Shown here: positions 59,638 to 64,000 of the stretch, one piece after another
Layout: every line of letters starts with the position of its first letter
Position numbering within the stretch: the first letter of the stretch is position 1
DNA from: Aquamicrobium aerolatum DSM 21857
GTDB lineage: Bacteria; Pseudomonadota; Alphaproteobacteria; Rhizobiales; Rhizobiaceae
Reading direction: 5' to 3'
Length of the DNA stretch: 64,000 bases
Assembly: GCF_900113935.1 (NCBI RefSeq)
Contig: NZ_FORF01000003.1
Location: 1-64,000, forward strand
Translations under genes and position numbers: made by a program
The notes under the pieces: model-generated
The model's input: the letters and a program-made list of their open reading frames with translations, nothing else
What the model was told of the DNA's origin: nothing
Databases searched by the model: none

Positions 59638-60336
59638 GTGACAGAAGCCGTAATCGCGATGAAGGACGTGCACCTGACGCTCGGCGAGGGCGCATCGTCG
59701 GTCGATGTGCTCAAGGGTGTCAGCCTGGAAGTCGTGCGCGGCGAGGCGACCGGCATTGTCGGGCCGTCCGGCTCCGGCAAATCGACGCTTTTGATGGTTC
59801 TCGCCGGGCTCGAAAAGGTCGATGCCGGCGAGGTCTGGATCGCTGGCAAGCGCATCGACGGGAAGAGCGAGGATGAGGTCGCCGCCTTTCGTGGCCGCAA
59901 TATCGGCATCGTGTTCCAGTCCTTTCATCTGATCCCCAACATGACCGCGCTGGAAAATGTCGCCGTGCCGCTTGAGCTTGCCGGTCATCCCGACCCGTTC
60001 GGTGTCGCCGCGCGCGAGCTGGAAGCCGTCGGCCTGTCGCAGCGTGTGACCCATTATCCGGGCGAATTGTCCGGCGGCGAGCAGCAGCGCGTGGCAATCG
60101 CCCGCGCGCTGGCTCCGGAGCCGGCCATCCTGATCGCCGACGAGCCGACGGGTAACCTCGACCAAGCGACGGGCCGTCAGATCGCCGATCTTCTGTTTGC
60201 CAAGGCGCAGGAGCGCGGCATGACGCTGGTGCTGGTCACGCATGACCCGGCACTGGCCGCGCGTTGCGCGCGCCAGATCGCGATGCGTTCGGGCCGCATC
60301 GAAACCGCACCCGTTCAAGCTGCGGTCCGCGCATGA
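59638..60336 (+). CDS. ybbA: ABC transporter ATP-binding protein (YbbA type)
   Basis: A 232-residue ATPase of the LolD/MacB-like group. [20 protein letters not shown] is Walker [19 protein letters not shown] the signature and [16 protein letters not shown] Walker B. It pairs with the large FtsX-like permease that begins in its stop codon (ATGA). The start is GTG at 59638 with AGGAAG before it; an ATG at 59659 is possible. Confidence 0.92.
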   Translation: MTEAVIAMKDVHLTLGEGASSVDVLKGVSLEVVRGEATGIVGPSGSGKSTLLMVLAGLEKVDAGEVWIAGKRIDGKSEDEVAAFRGRNIGIVFQSFHLIPNMTALENVAVPLELAGHPDPFGVAARELEAVGLSQRVTHYPGELSGGEQQRVAIARALAPEPAILIADEPTGNLDQATGRQIADLLFAKAQERGMTLVLVTHDPALAARCARQIAMRSGRIETAPVQAAVRA

Positions 60337-62894
60337 GTGCGTCCGGCGGCTTTGCCCAGACCCTGCGGCTGGCGGTGCGGTTTTCGTTGCGCGAGATGCG
60401 CGGCGGCCTTTCCGGCTTCCTGATCTTCATCGCCTGCATTGCGCTCGGTGTTGCCGCCATCGGTGGCGTCAATTCGGTGGCGCGCGCGATCACGCTCGGC
60501 GTCGAAGCCCAGGGGCGCGATCTTCTTGGCGGCGACATCCGCTTCCAGCTTGTCCATCGCGAGACAGACGCAGCCGAAACTTCGTTCCTTGAAAGCATCG
60601 GCACGCTGGCGCATAGCGCCAATATGCGCTCGATGGCGCGACTGGCGGATGGCTCCGACCAGACGCTGGTGGAAGTGAAGGCCGTCGATGCGCTCTATCC
60701 GCTCTATGGCGAGCTTGTCGCCGAGCCGAACCTGCCTTTGTCAGAGCTGCTCGAAATCCGCGACGGCGTGGTTGGCGCAATTGTCGCCGACATGCTGCTC
60801 GACCGGCTCGGCGTGAAGATCGGCGACAAGATCCGTCTTGGAAACGCCGAAGTGGAGCTGCGCGCGCGTCTTGTCACCGAGCCCGACGCGATTTCGGACG
60901 GGTTCGGTCTTGCCCCACGTCTGTTCGTCTCGCTCGATGGCCTGCGTGCTTCCGGCCTGATGCAGCCGGGAAGTCTTGTCGAACACGCCTACAAGATCAG
61001 GATGGCTGATGGCACCAGCGATGCCGACATCAACCAGATCCGCGAACGCGCCAGCGCAGAATTTCCCAATGCCGGCTGGAGCATCCGCTCGCGCACCAAT
61101 GCCGCGCCGGCATTGTCGTCCAATATCGAGCGCTTCTCGCAGTTCCTGACGCTTGTCGGTCTGACCGCGCTGGTGGTCGGCGGCGTTGGCGTCGCCAATG
61201 CCGTGCGTGCCTATCTGGATTCCAAGCGTGGCGTCATCGCCACCTTCAAGAGCCTTGGGGCGTCGGGCCGTTTCGTCTTCATCGTCTATCTCGTGCAGAT
61301 GCTGATGATCGCGCTGATGGGCATCGTGGCCGGCCTGATCCTTGGCGCGCTGATGCCGGTGGCGGCAGGGGCGCTGCTGTCGTCGGTGCTGCCGGTGCCA
61401 GCGTCCGGCGGCATCTATCCCGGCGCATTGGCGCTTGCTGCGCTGTTTGGCGTTCTGGTCACGCTGGCTTTCGCGCTGCTGCCGCTCGGCCGCGCGCGCG
61501 ACGTTCCGGCGACCGCCTTGTTTCGCCAGAGGAGCATGGACGCCAATGGCATGCCGCGCGCGGTCTATGTCGTCGCCACGCTGGTCGTAGCCGTCGCCCT
61601 TGCGGTGCTGGCCATCAGCACGTCGGGCGATCAGCGCATTGCGGTGACCTTCGTCGGGGCGGCGATCTTCGCGTTTCTGGTGCTTCGACTTGTCGGCTGG
61701 GCGGTTCAGGCGCTTGCACGGCGCAGTCCGCGTGTGCGCTCGACCGCATTGCGGCTGGCCATCGGCAACATCCATCGGCCCGGCGCGCTGACACCATCGG
61801 TGGTGCTGTCGCTCGGGCTTGGCCTGACGCTTCTGGTCACGCTGGCGCTGATCGACGGCAATCTGCGCCGCCAGATCGCCGGAAACCTGCCCGAACAGGC
61901 GCCGAATTTCTTCTTCGTCGATATTCAGAGCGGCGACGCCGATGCCTTTGCCGATCTCGTTGCGAAAGAGGCGCCAGACGGCAAGCTGATCCGCGTGCCG
62001 ATGCTGCGCGGCCGGGTGATGGAACTCAACGGCGTCGACGTGCGCAAGGTGCAGGTGCCGCCGGAAGGCGCGTGGGTGCTGCGCGGCGATCGCGGCATCA
62101 CCTATGCGCGCAACGTGCCGGAAAACTCGACTTTGACCGAGGGCAACTGGTGGCCGCAGGATTATGATGGCGAGCCGCTGGTGTCGTTTGCGGCGCAGGA
62201 AGGGCGCGAGATCGGCGTCAAGATCGGCGATACGATCACCGTCAACGTGCTTGGCCGCAACATCACCGCGCGTATTGCCAATTTTCGCGAAGTGCAGTGG
62301 GAATCGCTTGGCATCAATTTCGTCATGGTGTTCTCGCCCAACACCTTTGCCGGCGCGCCGCATTCATGGTTGGCCACCTTGTCCGACGACAAGGCGACGC
62401 CCGCCGATGATGCGCGGCTTCTCAACGCCATCACCAGAGCGTTTCCGGGCATCACCAGCGTCCGGGTCAAGGACGCCCTCGAAATCGTGAACGACATCGT
62501 CGCCCAACTCGCGTTGGCGATCCGGGCCGCTGCCGCCGTCGCATTGATCGCCTCGGTTCTGGTTCTGTCCGGGGCGCTGGCGGCGGGCAACCGCGCGCGG
62601 ATTCACGACGCGGTCGTCTTGAAGACATTGGGCGCGACACGGCGCACGCTGATTGCCGCCTTCAGCCTCGAATATGCGATCATCGGCCTTGCAACCGCAG
62701 TGTTTGCGCTGTTTGCGGGCGGATTGGCGGCGTGGTTCGTGGTGGCCCGCATCATGTCGCTGCCCTCGTCATTCCTGCCGGAAGTCGCGGTCTCGACCGT
62801 CGTTCTGGCGCTGGTGCTGACGGTCGGCTTCGGGCTGGTCGGAACATGGCGGGTACTTGGTCACAAGGCGGCGCCGGTGCTGCGCAACCTCTAA
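60333..62894 (+). CDS. ybbP: Large FtsX-like ABC permease (YbbP type)
   Basis: An 853-residue inner-membrane protein with one N-terminal helix (GFLIFIACIALGVAAIG), a periplasmic MacB-like domain, three helices (about 265-410), further helices around 410-510, a second periplasmic domain (about 520-715) and three final helices. The two-block FtsX layout matches YbbP. With YbbA it is thought to move lipophilic substrates outward or act mechanically. The neighbouring tesA suggests a link to lipid or ester clearance. The function is not settled. Confidence 0.9.
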   Translation: MSASGGFAQTLRLAVRFSLREMRGGLSGFLIFIACIALGVAAIGGVNSVARAITLGVEAQGRDLLGGDIRFQLVHRETDAAETSFLESIGTLAHSANMRSMARLADGSDQTLVEVKAVDALYPLYGELVAEPNLPLSELLEIRDGVVGAIVADMLLDRLGVKIGDKIRLGNAEVELRARLVTEPDAISDGFGLAPRLFVSLDGLRASGLMQPGSLVEHAYKIRMADGTSDADINQIRERASAEFPNAGWSIRSRTNAAPALSSNIERFSQFLTLVGLTALVVGGVGVANAVRAYLDSKRGVIATFKSLGASGRFVFIVYLVQMLMIALMGIVAGLILGALMPVAAGALLSSVLPVPASGGIYPGALALAALFGVLVTLAFALLPLGRARDVPATALFRQRSMDANGMPRAVYVVATLVVAVALAVLAISTSGDQRIAVTFVGAAIFAFLVLRLVGWAVQALARRSPRVRSTALRLAIGNIHRPGALTPSVVLSLGLGLTLLVTLALIDGNLRRQIAGNLPEQAPNFFFVDIQSGDADAFADLVAKEAPDGKLIRVPMLRGRVMELNGVDVRKVQVPPEGAWVLRGDRGITYARNVPENSTLTEGNWWPQDYDGEPLVSFAAQEGREIGVKIGDTITVNVLGRNITARIANFREVQWESLGINFVMVFSPNTFAGAPHSWLATLSDDKATPADDARLLNAITRAFPGITSVRVKDALEIVNDIVAQLALAIRAAAAVALIASVLVLSGALAAGNRARIHDAVVLKTLGATRRTLIAAFSLEYAIIGLATAVFALFAGGLAAWFVVARIMSLPSSFLPEVAVSTVVLALVLTVGFGLVGTWRVLGHKAAPVLRNL

Positions 62895-62953
62895 ACCGTG
62901 CGTTTGCCATGACAAATTCTGCAATTCACGACGCATTTCGTGATGCAACAGTC

Positions 62954-62982
62954 TTGTCCTGATGCTCAAGAATGCGCATATT
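62954..62982 (+). promoter_or_regulatory. Probable promoter of the Bax-inhibitor-1 gene
   Basis: TTGTCC (62954-62959), 17 bases, CATATT (62977-62982) gives a fair sigma-70 type promoter. Transcription would start near 62989, about 79 bases before the start codon. Confidence 0.5.
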
Positions 62983-62988
62983 CTGAAC

Positions 62989-63067
62989 AAGGCTTGCTGG
63001 AGTTCCGCCAGCGGCGCCTGGGTTTGGGCCCGACACCCGACGGAACATACAGACAAAGAGGAAAATT
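62989..63067 (+). ncRNA. Candidate ybhL leader RNA
   Basis: The leader folds into an outer stem GTTCCG/CGGAAC (63002-63007 and 63041-63046) enclosing an inner GGGT/ACCC stem and GGGCCC in the loop. The ybhL leader is a known conserved RNA found upstream of ybhL (Bax-inhibitor-1 family) genes in Hyphomicrobiales, and the gene context and size fit. I matched it by context and structure, not by a covariance model. Confidence 0.5.
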
Positions 63068-63847
63068 ATGGCTGATCTTCGCAACTATCAGGCACGCGTC
63101 GCGACCGCCGGTTCGCGCGCAGATGCCTCGATCGACGAAGGCCTGCGCGCCTACATGATCAAGGTGTACAACCTGATGGCGCTTGGCCTTGCAATCACCG
63201 GTCTAGCCGCGCTCGGCACTGTCGCGCTCGCCACCACAAACGATCCGTCGCTGGCTGTCGCACAGCTCGGCAACGGCAAGATGCTGACCTCGGTCGGCGC
63301 GGCTCTCTACGGCTCGCCGCTGCGCTGGGTCGTCATGCTCGCTCCGCTGGCGATGGTGTTCTTCCTGTCGTTCCGCGTTGAAAAGATGAGCCTTTCGGCT
63401 GCACAGGCGACGTTCTGGGCCTTCGCGGCTGTGATGGGTATTTCGCTGTCGTCGGTGTTCCTGGTCTATACCAGCGGCTCGATCGTGCAGACCTTCTTCA
63501 TCACCGCCACCGCCTTCCTGGCGCTGTCGCTGTTCGGTTACACCACCAAGCGTGACCTGACCGGCATGGGCTCGTTCCTGATCATGGGCGTCTGGGGTCT
63601 GATCCTCGCCTCGATCGTGAACATCTTCCTTGCTTCGTCGGCGTTGCAGTTCGCCATCTCGGCGATCGGTGTGCTGGTCTTTGCAGGTCTTACCGCCTAC
63701 GACACCCAGCAGATCAAGGAAATGTACTATGAAGGCGACGGCGCATTGGTTGCCGGCCGCAAGGCGATCATGGGCGCGCTGCGTCTCTATCTCGACTTCA
63801 TCAACATGTTCATGTTCCTGCTGCAGTTCCTCGGCAACCGCGAGTAA
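63068..63847 (+). CDS. ybhL: Bax inhibitor-1/YccA family membrane protein
   Basis: A 259-residue protein with seven hydrophobic segments and the family sequences LRAYMIKVYNLMALGLAITGLAAL and GLTAYDTQQIKEMYYEGD, where the Asp pair region forms the pH-sensing, calcium-leak site in characterised members. LYLDFINMFMFLLQFLGNRE ends it. It probably acts as an inner-membrane ion channel or protease partner. AGAGGAAAATT precedes the ATG. Confidence 0.93.
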   Translation: MADLRNYQARVATAGSRADASIDEGLRAYMIKVYNLMALGLAITGLAALGTVALATTNDPSLAVAQLGNGKMLTSVGAALYGSPLRWVVMLAPLAMVFFLSFRVEKMSLSAAQATFWAFAAVMGISLSSVFLVYTSGSIVQTFFITATAFLALSLFGYTTKRDLTGMGSFLIMGVWGLILASIVNIFLASSALQFAISAIGVLVFAGLTAYDTQQIKEMYYEGDGALVAGRKAIMGALRLYLDFINMFMFLLQFLGNRE

Positions 63848-63871
63848 TCCGGCGCAGACATGACGCAAATG

Positions 63872-63899
63872 AAAGGGCAGCTCTCGGGCTGCCCTTTTT
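63872..63899 (+). terminator. Terminator after the Bax-inhibitor-1 gene
   Basis: A 10-bp stem AAAGGGCAGC/GCTGCCCTTT with a TCTCGG loop and trailing T residues, 24 bases after the stop. Confidence 0.9.
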
Positions 63900-63963
63900 C
63901 ATGGGGTGGACGGGTTTTTCAGACGCGCCACGAGAAGTTTTTCTAAAACAATGGCTTAAACAG

Positions 63964-63989
63964 AAAGTGCGCCGAAGTGGCGCACTTTT
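63964..63989. terminator. Hairpin terminator at the right edge
   Basis: AAAGTGCGCC and GGCGCACTTT form a perfect 10-bp stem with a 5-base loop and a T beyond. It may belong to a leftward gene just outside the window. Nothing else is visible in 63900-64000. Confidence 0.6.
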
Positions 63990-64000
63990 GGTCCAAAACA

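Noticed and set aside
59563-60318. N-terminal extension of the tesA frame to 466 codons
   Set aside because: The extension runs antisense to the ABC ATPase gene; the internal ATG at 59562 gives a proper signal peptide and family length.

Overview
This window comes from the chromosome of a GC-rich alphaproteobacterium, most likely of the order Hyphomicrobiales (Rhizobiales), near Mesorhizobium, Phyllobacteriaceae or Brucella. The signs are a GAAC-N7-GAAC SOS box, an Omp19-type lipoprotein, an mdh-sucCDAB-lpdA operon, a CtrA-type TTAA-N7-TTAACC site, IalB-like and DUF1737 proteins, and copies of a short palindromic repeat typical of rhizobial intergenic DNA. No phage, plasmid or CRISPR locus is present. 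The only classical mobile element is the end of an IS21-family element at the left edge.

Layout. 0-1 kb: IS21 istA fragment and a small zincin. 1-6.7 kb: LexA-controlled mutasome imuA-imuB-dnaE2. 6.7-8.6 kb: ybbN-type thioredoxin, LON-domain protein and Trm112-like protein, followed by tRNA-Gly(GCC). 9-13 kb: lone CitE-like lyase, DUF1737, a glyoxalase-superfamily protein, leuD and leuB. 13-16 kb: a 44-residue peptide, asd, a GlsB-type membrane protein and a TraB/GumN protein. 16-21.5 kb: xerC, rimM-trmD-rplS, mgtC-like gene, leuC. 21.6-24.1 kb: an uncharacterised three-gene envelope operon (secreted protein, four-helix membrane protein, membrane-anchored ClpP-like protease) with a CtrA-type site in its promoter region. 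24-29 kb: GNAT, an MliC lipoprotein and sdhCDAB. 29-34.5 kb: a frameshifted DUF2332 gene, then dapF-mtaB-ftsY-yciB on the minus strand. 34.5-37.6 kb: MBL hydrolase, omp19, zapE. 37.9-46.9 kb: the TCA operon. 47-49.3 kb: ffh-chorismate mutase-rpsP (minus). 49.8-58.9 kb: mltB, argG, a LysE exporter, rlmN, IalB, DUF1232, a phosphatase, phhB and thpR. 58.9-63.9 kb: tesA divergent from a YbbA/YbbP-type ABC system, then a Bax-inhibitor-1 gene behind a probable ybhL leader.

Most genes are housekeeping. They cover the TCA cycle and respiratory complex II (mdh, suc, lpdA, sdh), leucine, aspartate-family and arginine synthesis (leuBCD, asd, dapF, argG), translation and protein targeting (rimM, trmD, rplS, rpsP, ffh, ftsY, mtaB, rlmN) and cell-envelope care. 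The most unusual observations are: (i) the CtrA-linked protease operon; (ii) a palindromic repeat carried in frame inside ftsY; (iii) gene order suggesting that a segment of about 30 kb between rimM and lpdA is inverted relative to the usual ffh-rpsP-rimM-trmD-rplS order; (iv) a modular repeat family sitting directly at stop codons; and (v) matching Ala/Glu-rich tails on ribosomal proteins S16 and L19. Gene calls rest on recognising protein motifs by eye, not on database searches.
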